A stretch of DNA of 64,000 nucleotides from assembly GCF_000219215.1 (NCBI RefSeq), contig NC_015723.1, positions 1,984,001 through 2,048,000 of the forward strand. Reading direction: 5' to 3'. The stretch is from Cupriavidus necator N-1 (GTDB lineage Bacteria > Pseudomonadota > Gammaproteobacteria > Burkholderiales > Burkholderiaceae). Positions 17,764-25,880 of this stretch are shown one piece after another (the first letter of the stretch is position 1; every line of letters begins with the position of its first letter). The notes beneath the pieces are model-generated. The model did no database searches. It saw only the letters and a list, made by a program, of their open reading frames with translations, and was not told the origin of the DNA. A program made the translations under genes and the position numbers.

Positions 17764-18521
17764 CCACCGTCGATCACAAAGGTATCCCCCGTGTGGTATG
17801 CGGAAGCCGGGCTCATCAGGTAGACCGCGATGCCGGCGAAGTCGCTGCCCTCGCCCCAGCGGCGCATCGGCACGCGCTTGTGCACCATTTCCTGGAAGAC
17901 ATCGTTGCCCTGGGCCACGCTGGTCATCTCGGTCTTGATCCAGCCCGGCAGGATAGAGTGCGCGCGGATGCCCTTGCGCGCGTACTCCACCGCCAGCCCC
18001 CGCATCATCGAGATCACGCCACCCTTGGTGGCAGCATAGTGCTCGGAGCGCGGCGCGCCTTCAATGGCCGCGACCGAGGCCGTGCTGCACAGCACGCCGC
18101 CCTCGCCCTGCACCAGCATCTGCCGCACCGCGGCGCGCAGCGTGAAGAAGGCACCGTCCAGGTTGACGCGCATGGTCCTGCGCCAGGCCTCGGTCGGCAT
18201 CTGGTCGAACGGCCCCTTGTTGCCGCTGCCCACGCCGGCATTGGCAAAGCAGCCATCAATGCGCCCCAGCGCCGCCACCGTGCGCTCCATTGCAGCATCG
18301 ACCGCCTCCTCGTCGCCGACGTCGCAAAGCTCAGTATGCACCTTGCGCCCATGCTGGGCCAGGCGGTCGGCGGCGGCAGCGTTCTTGGCGGCATTCGTGC
18401 CCCAGATCGCGATATCGGCGCCGGCCGCGGCCAGCCCTTCGGCAATGCCCAGGCCGATGCCGCCGTTGCCGCCGGTCACCAGTGCCACTTTGCCGCTCAG
18501 GTCGAATGGATGCCTTGTCAT
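17748..18521 (-). CDS. SDR-family oxidoreductase
   Basis: 257 residues from ATG 18521, with AAGGAG at good spacing upstream. It has the cofactor motif TGGNGGIG, NAG (FANAGVG), catalytic Ser in CSTAS and the YAATKGG active site, ending in the tetramer tail DGGYTLF. It resembles FabG or gluconate 5-dehydrogenase-type SDRs that use NAD(P)H on small hydroxy or keto substrates. It is monocistronic and converges on pdeM. Upstream, 160 bp away, lies the IS1111-type element, so distal promoter sequence may have been displaced. Confidence 0.88.
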   Translation of the reverse strand: MTRHPFDLSGKVALVTGGNGGIGLGIAEGLAAAGADIAIWGTNAAKNAAAADRLAQHGRKVHTELCDVGDEEAVDAAMERTVAALGRIDGCFANAGVGSGNKGPFDQMPTEAWRRTMRVNLDGAFFTLRAAVRQMLVQGEGGVLCSTASVAAIEGAPRSEHYAATKGGVISMMRGLAVEYARKGIRAHSILPGWIKTEMTSVAQGNDVFQEMVHKRVPMRRWGEGSDFAGIAVYLMSPASAYHTGDTFVIDGGYTLF

Positions 18522-18696
18522 GTGATTGTCTCCTTGGGTGGTGGGACATTCTTCACATGGCAAAGCGTTCAAGGCGTCGTCGGAATGGATGAAATCGCCG
18601 AGGCAGGTGACGGGCGCCAGGCAGGCCATTGCCACCGGATCGGCGGGACGGCCAGCCGGTGAATGCGCATTTGACGTCCTTATATGAACACCGCCC

Positions 18697-18956
18697 GGAT
18701 GCCAAGGTAAATTGAAGGGCTTTGGCTTGTAGGTATGGGTTGCTGTCTTATATCCGACCTTGCTGCAGGAACGTGCCTGCGGGCCTTGATGGAATCAGCC
18801 GGGAACGTCCCCATCTCCCACGACGGGCTGTAAGCCGCTTGGATGTCATCGGGTTTGCGTTCCCGCGGTCCGACCTAGTTTGCCATCACACCTTATCTCC
18901 TTACCCTGTGCAACCCTGAAGGTATTCGTTTGTGCCCTGCTGTGGTCGTGCTTTCG
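18697..18956 (-). ncRNA. Candidate seekRNA/bridge RNA region of the IS1111-type element
   Basis: 260 bp of non-coding sequence lie downstream of the transposase stop and inside the inverted repeat. In studied IS1111 elements the guide RNA is encoded on this side. I could not identify guide segments because the empty target site is not available in the window. The call rests on position and established family layout only. Confidence 0.35.
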
Positions 18957-19979
18957 CTACGCAGGCCGTGCGCTGACATAGCCGGGTTCATAGACGCGGC
19001 GATGGGCAAGCAATGCCCAGGCGGTGCGCGCCATCTTGTTGGCTAGCGCGACGATGGCAACATTGGTCGGGCGCCTGACCAGCAGGGCCTCAGCCCAGCA
19101 CGGGCGCCGCTTCGAGCGGGTCAGCACGATGCGTGCGCCATGGATCAGCAGTTTGCGCAAATAGGGATCGCCACGTTTGCTGATATGGCCGAGGTGAACC
19201 TTGCCGCCGGTGCCACTCTGGGTTGGTACCAGGCCCAGGCTGGCCGCGAAGGCTCTGCCTGAGCGGTAAGCCTGGGGAGATCCCATGGTGGCAACCAGGG
19301 CCGTGGCGGTGATCGGGCCAATTCCCGGAATCGCATCCACACATTGGGCGGCAGGCTCGGTTTTTAGCCATGCAGCGATCTCTTGCTCGGCCGCGAGGAT
19401 TTCAGCGTCCAACTGCCTGAGTCGCTGTAACTGGCGCGACAACAGTCGCCACAAGGGAGCCGGGATGGTTTGCTCGATCTCGCTCAGTCGGGTGACAAAC
19501 TGCGCCATGGCAGCCTTGCGACCAAGCACGAAGTGCAGGCCGTATTCGCCCAGCAAGCCGCGAATCTGATTCACTTGCCGCGTGCGGCTGTCGACTAGTT
19601 CCGAGCGAATTCGGTGCAATCCAAGTAAGGCTTGCTGTGCCTCAGTCTTTACCGGTATCGGTCGCATCCCAGGTTGCTGCGCGGCTGTCCAGATCGCGCG
19701 CGCGTCGGCCGCATCGGTCTTGTTGGTCCGCACGAACGGTCGCACGTACTTTGGGTGGAGCAGGATGGCTTCATGGCCCAGGCTGATAATCTTTCTTGCC
19801 CACCAGTGCGCGCCGCCACACGCCTCCAGTACGAACTTGCCGGGGGTGCGATTGCTCAGAAAGGAAATCAGTTGGGTCTTGCTGAGGCGCCGGCTGTGCG
19901 TCTCGCCCGTCTCTGGGTCGACCCAGTAGAGTTGGAAGATCGACTTTGCAAGATCCAGCCCATATGTCGTAGCATTCAT
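18957..19979 (-). CDS. IS1111-type IS110-family transposase
   Basis: 340 residues. The DEDD domain shows YGLDLAKSIFQ (D), FVLEACGGAHWW (E) and NKTDAADARAIW (D, D). The C-terminal Tnp_20 domain shows DAIPGIGPITATALVA and SLGLVPTQSGTGGKVHLGHI with GDPYLRKLLIHGAR. The gene looks complete and is bracketed by the 13-bp inverted repeats at 18684 and 20083. It is shorter and clearly distinct from the IS110-group transposase at 9982. Confidence 0.95.
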   Translation of the reverse strand: MNATTYGLDLAKSIFQLYWVDPETGETHSRRLSKTQLISFLSNRTPGKFVLEACGGAHWWARKIISLGHEAILLHPKYVRPFVRTNKTDAADARAIWTAAQQPGMRPIPVKTEAQQALLGLHRIRSELVDSRTRQVNQIRGLLGEYGLHFVLGRKAAMAQFVTRLSEIEQTIPAPLWRLLSRQLQRLRQLDAEILAAEQEIAAWLKTEPAAQCVDAIPGIGPITATALVATMGSPQAYRSGRAFAASLGLVPTQSGTGGKVHLGHISKRGDPYLRKLLIHGARIVLTRSKRRPCWAEALLVRRPTNVAIVALANKMARTAWALLAHRRVYEPGYVSARPA

Positions 19980-20107
19980 TTGGGCTTACCTCAAGTGATG
20001 GTTCGGATCTTCACTTTGGCACATCGATGCCGTCGGTCAAGCGAGAGCCCCTCATCGTGGAACCCCCGCTAGCGTTACTGACGGGCGGTGTTCATTCCAT
20101 CTCCCCT

Positions 20108-20117
20108 GCCTAAAGGC
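20108..20117. repeat. Target site duplication, left copy
   Basis: GCCTAAAGGC directly precedes the IS4-family element and is repeated in the same direction at 23568-23577. Ten base pairs fits the 9-12 bp duplications of IS4-family elements. Confidence 0.85.
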
Positions 20118-20135
20118 CTGAGCTTTACCCACATC

Positions 20136-20527
20136 CTATGGACCTGAACTGAAGATGCGGAACATTTCGGTAATCTCGTGGAGGACGAAGAAGCCTCGCC
20201 AGATAACCGTGGCGCCAGGCGGAGGATCACTGCGGCGATTCAGGTAGCCACCCAGCGTGGCGATCCACAGTACTGCCTGATTCAGCGATGGCACTTTGTC
20301 CGGTGGCCGGGTGGTTCGGTGTACGCGGCAATACAGAGCCTGCCATTCGATGGGCTGAAGGACTACCTCGCAGGGCAACTCGCCATCAAGGCGAGCCAGT
20401 AGAGTCGTGTACAGAATGCGCCAGGCGATTACGGCAAACAGGGAGGTGGCCCGCACGAAGCGTTCCAGTGTACCGAATTGGCGGGCCTCGATACGGCAGC
20501 CACTCTTGAGCACACGGTGCCAGGTCT
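20136..20527 (-). CDS. Tn5-like transposase, 3' exon (C-terminal part)
   Basis: This is the second part of an IS4-family transposase gene split by the intron at 20528-22502. The frame begins with AG, completing a GAG glutamate codon whose G is at 22503, then reads TWHRVLKSGCRIEARQF. About 129 residues follow, including the C-terminal motif LNQAVLWIATLGGYLNRRSD, which corresponds to the Tn5 C-terminal dimerisation region, and end at the stop at 20136. Joined to the 5' exon it gives about 473 residues, against 476 in Tn5 transposase. No independent start is expected. Confidence 0.88.
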
Positions 20528-22502
20528 GTCGGGTAAAGGACTGGCGCGGTGCTCGGCGAACTCGGCCCGTTTCCAGCCCCTCCCCATAAGAACCACTCGT
20601 GAAGTTTTCCCTCAAGCGGCTCACCCAGTGAGATTCATCGCAAGGGTTATGGGTCCTGTCGGTATGGCGGCCACTTTCACGCGAACACCTCCGCACCCGA
20701 CAGCGGGCGCGTTTTCCAGTCCCAGTACAATCCCAGGACACCGTAGAGGTACTCGTTACTCCATCGTCGCCACCCGACGCTCCTCTTATTGCGTCGCTTG
20801 CGCCGCGTTAGCAGAGTTCGAACCTTCATTTCCAGATAGTCGCGCACCTCACTGAAGGCGCGACTGGCGTTGCCGACCCGAAAGTACTTGACCCATCCCG
20901 CCACCGCAGCGTTGAGTCTCGCGATCAGCTTCACGGCAGGAGTCGAGCCTCCGTGCCGGATGATGTCGCGAATCTTCGCCTTGATGGCTTGACGAGCCTT
21001 CTTCTTGGGGGTCATCAGGACGAAGTACCCGTTCCCCGCTCGTTTGCGCACGCGACGTAGGTCGAACCCCAAGAACCCAAAGGCTTCACCGTGCAGCGTG
21101 TCCACCACCGTGGTTTTCTCCGTGTTCAACTCGACGCCAAGCGGCACGAGCTGTTCCCGCAGACGCAACAGGGCGCGTTCTGCCCAGCCGCGTTTCGTGT
21201 GGTGGCCACTGACGGTAATGACGATGTCGTCAGCAAACCGATGATAGTTCACTGCCTCGTAAGGGCCCTGTGCCGTCTTGCGGCGAATCTCGTCGAGCAT
21301 CCAGTCAATCTCGGTCAAGTAGATGTTCGCAGCGAGAGGGCTGAATGGGCCACCTTGCGGTACCCCAACTTTGCCCGCTGCTTTGATAACCTGCTTGACC
21401 AAGTGCATGACCTGAGGATCCTGGATGCGCTTCGCGATCTTGCCCAACAGGGTTGAGTGTTGGATTGTGTCAAAGTAGCGCGACAAATCCACGTCAACCA
21501 CCGTCGACATGCGCCGCAGTACACTGCGTCTGACTTCCGCCAGCGCGCGGTGTGGGGACCGCTTCGGTCGAAACCCGTAGGAGTTCGGGCAGAAGTCCGC
21601 CTCGAATACCGCTTCGAGGATCAGTTTCAGCGCCCCCTGCACCACGCGGTCGCGGATGCAAGGAACCTGGAGGACGCGGACCTTGCCGTTGCTCTTCGGG
21701 ATCTCTACCCTGCGGTTCGGCTTGGGTTCATACCTGCCTGTTTTGAGGTCTGCCTGAATCTCCGCAAGGAATACAATGCGTCCCGATGCCTCGATGTCTT
21801 CAAAGCTCAGATCATCGATTCCCGGTGCACCGCCGTTCCTCTTGGCGATACGGTAGGCCTCGTCAAGGGTTTCGCTCTTCGCAATATGCACGAAGAGTCC
21901 CCAGAAGCGATGGGTCTTGTCAGACTTCGCCTTGCGATATATCCGCCTTCTCAGCTCCTGCAGACTGCCGGATGCCTTTGTCATTTCATCCCTGCCTCAC
22001 CTTGTTGGACGGAGTACTCACCGGTCCGGGCCCTTCCCTCCGGGCGCGTTTTGCTGCACGCCCATCGACAGTACTACGACCCGATCCGTCACCCTGGCAC
22101 CTATGCCCGCATTTCCCACTCGCGGTTATAGCGGACATCTCCTCGACGGGATTTCTCCGCCGGGTGCCGAGGGCTTCTCCAGTTTCCACGTTATCCTTCA
22201 CACCATGTCGCCGCTGATACCCCGCCGGTGAGAGTTGCCGTATCGGACTCGTTTCGGACAACTCTTGCTGCTTTCGCGCGTTATCGACCGTCTCAGCCAC
22301 CGGGTTTTCGTGTGACGAGGCTACATCTGCGTTCACTGCACGTTGCAACCTGGTGCGTTGCATACACTCCTTTCTGAGCATACTGTCGGAGGGCTCCGTC
22401 ATCTTGCTTTCGCGCCATGACGCCTCCCTAGCTACGAGGACTGAGTCTTTTGCCTCGGTCGGACTTTCACCGACTGGATAACGTGTCCTTATCTGGACAC
22501 AC
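20528..22502 (-). mobile_element. Group II intron (1975 nt)
   Basis: On the minus strand it begins GTGTGTCC at 22502, matching the 5' consensus GUGYG, and ends CCGAC at 20528, matching the 3' consensus AY. Domain V is recognisable at 20622-20589 (GAGCCGCTTGAGGGAAAAC then TTCACGAGTGGTTCT). A candidate branch-point A sits 7 nt from the 3' end at 20534. It encodes its own reverse transcriptase at 20677-21984. CGATGG at 22067-22062 complements the last six exon bases CCATCG and is a candidate EBS1. Excision restores the transposase frame exactly. Confidence 0.9.
20677..21984 (-). CDS. ltrA: Group II intron-encoded reverse transcriptase/maturase
   Basis: 435 residues. Reverse transcriptase blocks run in order: GGAPGIDDL, IPKSNGKVRVLQVPCIRDRVVQ (in pieces), NSYGFRPKRSPHRAL, VVDVDLSRYFDTI, GVPQGGPFSPLAANIYL, YHRFADDIVI (the catalytic box is FADD) and GFLGFDLR. 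A maturase domain X follows (LIARLNAAVAGWVKYFRVG through LYGVLGLYWDW). No HNH endonuclease domain follows, so mobility would rely on nascent strands at replication forks. The protein assists splicing and retrohoming of its own intron. Confidence 0.95.
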   Translation of the reverse strand: MTKASGSLQELRRRIYRKAKSDKTHRFWGLFVHIAKSETLDEAYRIAKRNGGAPGIDDLSFEDIEASGRIVFLAEIQADLKTGRYEPKPNRRVEIPKSNGKVRVLQVPCIRDRVVQGALKLILEAVFEADFCPNSYGFRPKRSPHRALAEVRRSVLRRMSTVVDVDLSRYFDTIQHSTLLGKIAKRIQDPQVMHLVKQVIKAAGKVGVPQGGPFSPLAANIYLTEIDWMLDEIRRKTAQGPYEAVNYHRFADDIVITVSGHHTKRGWAERALLRLREQLVPLGVELNTEKTTVVDTLHGEAFGFLGFDLRRVRKRAGNGYFVLMTPKKKARQAIKAKIRDIIRHGGSTPAVKLIARLNAAVAGWVKYFRVGNASRAFSEVRDYLEMKVRTLLTRRKRRNKRSVGWRRWSNEYLYGVLGLYWDWKTRPLSGAEVFA

Positions 22503-23532
22503 CGATGGTCCAGCGCCGCGCATACCACTGAAGCCGCTCAAGAGCCTGCTCAGGCGAGTGCGTGGGCACCGAACTGAGTAGCATCCATTCGAGCGGCTCG
22601 ATACCGGCGGGCGGTTCGTCCTCGATGACATGCACAGCGAAGACATTCTGCTCGGGCAAGCCAGCCCGCGTCTGAGGTGGTTGCAGGCGAACGGGCGCGT
22701 ATCGCAGCGTCAGGCGGGCCGTGCGTAGGGTGCGTGCACCTCTGGCCGGAATCAGCAACTCGGTGTAGCCTGCCGCAGGGGTGTCCAATACCGCTTGCCA
22801 GAGATAGCGCTGGGGATGGCGGGCACAGCGATTCCATGCTGCGCGCACCAGCCAGTCCACTCCGTCTGGTCGCTCGGCAGCAAACAGTTCATACACATCG
22901 CTTTCGCGATCTCCGATCCCTACCAGTTGGGTCTGTGCACAGCGCGACTTCAGCGCAGACAGATGGGCAAGACCCTCGATCCACTTAGCGCTTTCTTTCT
23001 CGTGGACGGGTCGGGACTTGCGCTGCGCAGCACTACCTTTGGTTGCTTCAGCGCGTGTCCACGTCTTCATGCCCAGCACCCCAAGCGGCAGCCCCTCTGG
23101 ACTGACTGCCAGCAGGCTGTGCATCAGGAAACCACGCTCATTGCCACCGGTACAGCGACCTAAGCCCTCTGTGGCGTGCAGGTGCGTCAGATTGAATTCG
23201 GTCGTATCCTGTATTGCCAGCACCACTGGCAACTGTTCCATGCGGTGCAACGTCTGTGCAATATGCGGCGCCAGCACGCCGTTGGTATCGACCTGATCGT
23301 TATCGAAGAAGCGGTAGGCCGCCTTCAGTTCAGCTGGTGACAGGGCCTGGGGGAGCGAAGTGTGTGGACTGATGGCCAGCTGCCGGGCCAGCGCGACCAG
23401 TCGCTGCGACAGGCGAGCATCGCCGAGACTCGCCTCTGCGAATTCTTCGCTAGCCCAGTCTGCCGTGTCGTCTCTGATCGCCAATCCGCTGCAACAACAT
23501 AAATAGGATGGGCGAAAGTTAACACCGCTCAA
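22503..23532 (-). CDS. Tn5-like transposase, 5' exon (N-terminal part)
   Basis: About 343 codons plus the first base of a glutamate codon. The start is uncertain: TTG at 23532 or TTG at 23484; the second fits the Tn5 N-terminus better (WASEEFAEASLGDARLSQRL). DDE residues visible are D in AIQDTTEF and D in GIGDRESDVYELF. The exon ends YARRWTI-G. With the 3' exon it reads Y-x2-R-x3-E-x6-K, the YREK signature of IS4 elements, so the intron sits within the catalytic Glu codon. If not spliced, translation would stop after four intron-derived codons. Confidence 0.88.
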
Positions 23533-23567
23533 TCCAGTTTACAACCGGATTTGTGGGTAATCCTCAG

Positions 23568-23577
23568 GCCTAAAGGC
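23568..23577. repeat. Target site duplication, right copy
   Basis: GCCTAAAGGC directly follows the IS4-family element, identical and in the same orientation as 20108-20117. It also encodes the stop region of tnpB, whose right-end hairpin was the insertion target. Confidence 0.85.
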
Positions 23578-24631
23578 AGGGGATTCCCACACCTGGCGAT
23601 GCACGTCCGCATCGGAGAATGTTTAACGCAGCATTGGTATCACGGTCATGCACGACACCACATCTACTGCAGGTCCACTCTCTTATTCGCAGTCCTGCGA
23701 TACCTTTCGGCCGCGTCGTGCTGTCCTTCGAACCGCACGCCGAACAGGACTGGGTAGAACCGCTTTCGTTCACTTCCTCAAACGTGGCTCCGTGCGCAAT
23801 CGCTTTGTAGCGGAGCTTGTCCCGGAAGGACGACCAGGATGCGTCGTAGACGCTCTTCGCCATCTTGGTTTTGGCGAGTTTCAAAGCCGACACGTTGCCG
23901 ACCGCGATGTAATCGAAGCGCCGGACGAGCTCGAGCGCAAGCTTGTGCTGGAAGTCGGCGCGGGCATTCGCCACCTTGGCATGCAGCTTGGCAATATGCC
24001 GCTTGTGCTTTCGCGCACGCTGCGCCTTCGCCAGTCGTTCGGCGGCATGCCGGCCAAACCGGTCATTAGGGAGCTTCTCGCCGGTCGAAAGCGTCGCGAA
24101 GTCCTTCAAACCAAGATCGATGCCGACGCCAGTTTGAATCGGGCGTGCCGGCATATCAGCAACTTCTATCACGATGTTGAGAAACCAGTTCCCGCGCGAA
24201 TCCTGCGCAAAGTTGCTGCCGTCCCTGACCTTGCCTTCGGGCAACAGGCGACTATTGAAAACGCGGAAGGTATGCCCGGCAAAGCGAAACGCCTCGCCCT
24301 CTCGTTTCAAATCGCGGCCCTTCATGGGCACCCATCCAAGGCTCTTCCTACCGCGGTATCGCAAGTAAGGACGGCGATGCTGGCTGCGCGATTTCGCGTA
24401 CTGCTCGCATGTCGCGTTGACCGTGCCGGAATGGATGCCGAGTTCCTTGCTGCTGCCCGTGGTCAGCACGTTCAGATCGAACCCGCTCGGCCACGTCTTC
24501 CCCCATTTGAGCGCGTGCTTCTGCGTGTCATTGCAGAAGTTCCAGACGTAGTTCACCGCGCGGCTCTGCTTGTTGAGCAGGCCGTTGAGCGACTTCACCC
24601 GGTAGCGGTAGACACGAATCATGCCGCTCAT
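23570..24631 (-). CDS. tnpB: TnpB RNA-guided nuclease (IS605 OrfB family)
   Basis: 353 residues from ATG 24631 (ATG 24622 also possible). RuvC-I is GIDLGLKDFATLS and RuvC-III is HDRDTNAALNI. The zinc finger is CSACG ... CSRCG. The RuvC-II position reads YIAVGNVSALKL, with glycine where canonical TnpB has glutamate. A glutamate occurs about 45 residues later in FEEVNESGSTQSC. Such a relocated glutamate is known in Fanzor and related TnpB proteins, so activity is possible. The stop codon lies in the element's right-end hairpin, and the omega RNA would normally cover this end, now separated from its flank by the IS4 insertion. Confidence 0.93.
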   Translation of the reverse strand: MSGMIRVYRYRVKSLNGLLNKQSRAVNYVWNFCNDTQKHALKWGKTWPSGFDLNVLTTGSSKELGIHSGTVNATCEQYAKSRSQHRRPYLRYRGRKSLGWVPMKGRDLKREGEAFRFAGHTFRVFNSRLLPEGKVRDGSNFAQDSRGNWFLNIVIEVADMPARPIQTGVGIDLGLKDFATLSTGEKLPNDRFGRHAAERLAKAQRARKHKRHIAKLHAKVANARADFQHKLALELVRRFDYIAVGNVSALKLAKTKMAKSVYDASWSSFRDKLRYKAIAHGATFEEVNESGSTQSCSACGSKDSTTRPKGIAGLRIREWTCSRCGVVHDRDTNAALNILRCGRASPGVGIPCL

Positions 24632-24711
24632 TCTAACGTGGGAATGCCGCCTCTCGGCGGCGCCCCTTTCACTCCCCGCCTTGAATGGCGAGGTTTCTCG
24701 GAGCAAATCTG

Positions 24712-24852
24712 ATGAACGAACTGGGCGTCAAGGGATTAGGTGAAATCGCGTTGGTGGGCGTGGCGCCGGCCGTGGCCAACGCTGTGTTCCACGCAACCGG
24801 AAAGCGCGTGTGGGAGCTGCCGATCCGCATCGAGCATCTGGTCGAGCAATAG
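24712..24852 (+). pseudogene. 3' remnant of a molybdopterin-binding xanthine dehydrogenase/aldehyde oxidase subunit
   Basis: 46 codons ending at TAG 24850 read NELGVKGLGEIALVGVAPAV then ANAVFHATGKRVWELPI. This matches the extreme C-terminus of large molybdenum-hydroxylase subunits (XdhB, PaoC, CoxL type), normally over 700 residues. The remainder is absent; the TnpB element abuts it on the left and the 5' part is not found beyond the mobile cluster. The stub therefore records a deletion or disruption associated with mobile DNA. It cannot encode a working enzyme. Confidence 0.8.
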
Positions 24853-24936
24853 TCCGCGCACGGGCCTGCCCTTGCTGTTTTCGTGATCCCGGACTGGCGT
24901 TATGATGGCCGCATTCCCAACCTCTGGTTGCCAGTC

Positions 24937-25866
24937 ATGGACAAGGCCCGTGTCCTCACCCTCTTCCTCGGCGTGGTGCGCGCCGGCAGCTTCCATCGCG
25001 CCGCGGTGGAGGCTGGCGTCACCCCGCAGGCCGCCAGCAAGGCCGTGCGCACGCTGGAGGACCATCTCGGCGTGCGGCTGCTGCACCGGACCACGCGCAA
25101 GCTCAGCCTGACGGAAGAAGGCGCACGCCTGTTCGAGCTGGCCGCGCCGGGCATGCGCCAGCTCGACGAAGCGCTCGAGCAGGTCCGCAGCAGCAAAAGC
25201 GACGACGACGGCCTGATCCGCCTGACCGCTCCGCCGTCGCTCGGCAGCCGCGTGCTGATCCCGCTGGTGCGCGGCTTTCGCGAACAATACCCCGGCATCG
25301 CCTTCGATGTGGTGCTGAGCGACCTCTTCACCGACCTGGTCGAAGCCAAGATCGATGTCGGCTTCCGCGTCGGCACCAGCCCCGGCCAGAACCTGGTGGC
25401 GCGGCGGCTGTGCGACCTGCCGCTGGTCATCTGCGCGGCGCTGGATTACCTGGCGCGGCACGGCGAGCCGGCCACCCTCGACGACCTGCTGCAGCACCAG
25501 TGCACGGGCTTCCGCCGCCCCGCCACCGGGCGCATGGTGCCGTGGGAGCTGCAGGTGGACGGCGACCTGATCTACCAGGAGGTGCCTGCCGTGGCGAGCT
25601 TCAATGACGTGGAAACCGAGGTCGAAGCGGTGCGCGCCGGCATGGGCATCGGCCAGCTGCCCGCCTACATGATCCACGCCGACCTTGTCAGCGGGCGGCT
25701 GAAGGCGATCCTGCCGGGGTACAGCAGCAGCAATATCGGCATGTACATGTACTACCCGCATCGCAGCCAGATGCCGGTGCGGGTCCGGCGCTTCATCGAC
25801 TTTGTGGTGGAGGCGGGCCGGGGCGCGGAGCAGTCGCTGTCGCGCCTGGTCGGGATCGTGCCCTGA
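24937..25866 (+). CDS. LysR-family transcriptional regulator
   Basis: 309 residues from ATG 24937. The N-terminal winged helix reads LTLFLGVVRAGSFHRAAVEAG and GVRLLHRTTRKLSLTEEGAR, followed by a periplasmic-binding-like effector domain with DVGFRVG. It resembles the subgroup related to CrgA/DmlR. It stands alone between the molybdenum-hydroxylase remnant and a small secreted protein. Its original target may have been the lost hydroxylase, but nothing in the sequence proves this. Confidence 0.9.
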   Translation: MDKARVLTLFLGVVRAGSFHRAAVEAGVTPQAASKAVRTLEDHLGVRLLHRTTRKLSLTEEGARLFELAAPGMRQLDEALEQVRSSKSDDDGLIRLTAPPSLGSRVLIPLVRGFREQYPGIAFDVVLSDLFTDLVEAKIDVGFRVGTSPGQNLVARRLCDLPLVICAALDYLARHGEPATLDDLLQHQCTGFRRPATGRMVPWELQVDGDLIYQEVPAVASFNDVETEVEAVRAGMGIGQLPAYMIHADLVSGRLKAILPGYSSSNIGMYMYYPHRSQMPVRVRRFIDFVVEAGRGAEQSLSRLVGIVP

Positions 25867-25880
25867 GCCTGCTACCCCGC

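Larger units (their letters stand above)
18684..20095 (-). mobile_element. IS110-family element of the IS1111 type
   Basis: A perfect 13-bp inverted repeat, ATGAACACCGCCC (18684-18696) and its complement (20083-20095), brackets the transposase gene and gives a 1.41-kb unit. Subterminal repeats of 12-13 bp mark the IS1111 group. In gene orientation the element has about 100 bp before the transposase and 260 bp after it, the reverse of the IS110-group layout at 9730. The outer ends may lie a few bases beyond the repeats. Confidence 0.85.
20118..23567 (-). mobile_element. Tn5-like IS4-family insertion sequence carrying a group II intron
   Basis: The ends are related inverted repeats: CTGAGCTTTACCCACA at the left and CTGAGGATTACCCACA read inward from the right (two mismatches). 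Flanking 10-bp direct duplications lie at 20108-20117 and 23568-23577. Subtracting the 1975-bp intron leaves 1475 bp, the expected size for a Tn5/IS50-like element with one transposase gene. The target was the right-end hairpin of the TnpB element. Confidence 0.9.
20096..24711 (-). mobile_element. IS200/IS605-like TnpB element, interrupted by an IS4-family element
   Basis: The tnpB gene (23570-24631) ends inside a hairpin typical of IS605 right ends. That hairpin is split by the IS at 20118-23567; joining the pieces and removing one 10-bp duplication gives CCCCTGCC-TTTA-GGCAGGGG. The left end near 24653-24690 has stem-loops including CGCC-TTGAAT-GGCG. No TnpA gene is present, so the element is of the IS1341 type and not self-mobile. 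The outer boundaries are approximate. Confidence 0.75.

Noticed and set aside
20136..20741. A stand-alone 201-residue protein
   Set aside because: The first 72 codons lie in intron domains V-VI and read as nonsense; only the part from 20527 is transposase, so it is an exon.
20677..21984. Reverse transcriptase as part of a retron or diversity-generating retroelement
   Set aside because: It has maturase domain X and lies inside a sequence with group II intron ends and domain V; no template/variable repeat or msr-msd structure was seen.
22489..22502. The natural C-terminus GVSR of the 5' transposase exon
   Set aside because: These four codons belong to the intron's GTGTGTCC start; the true continuation is at 20527.
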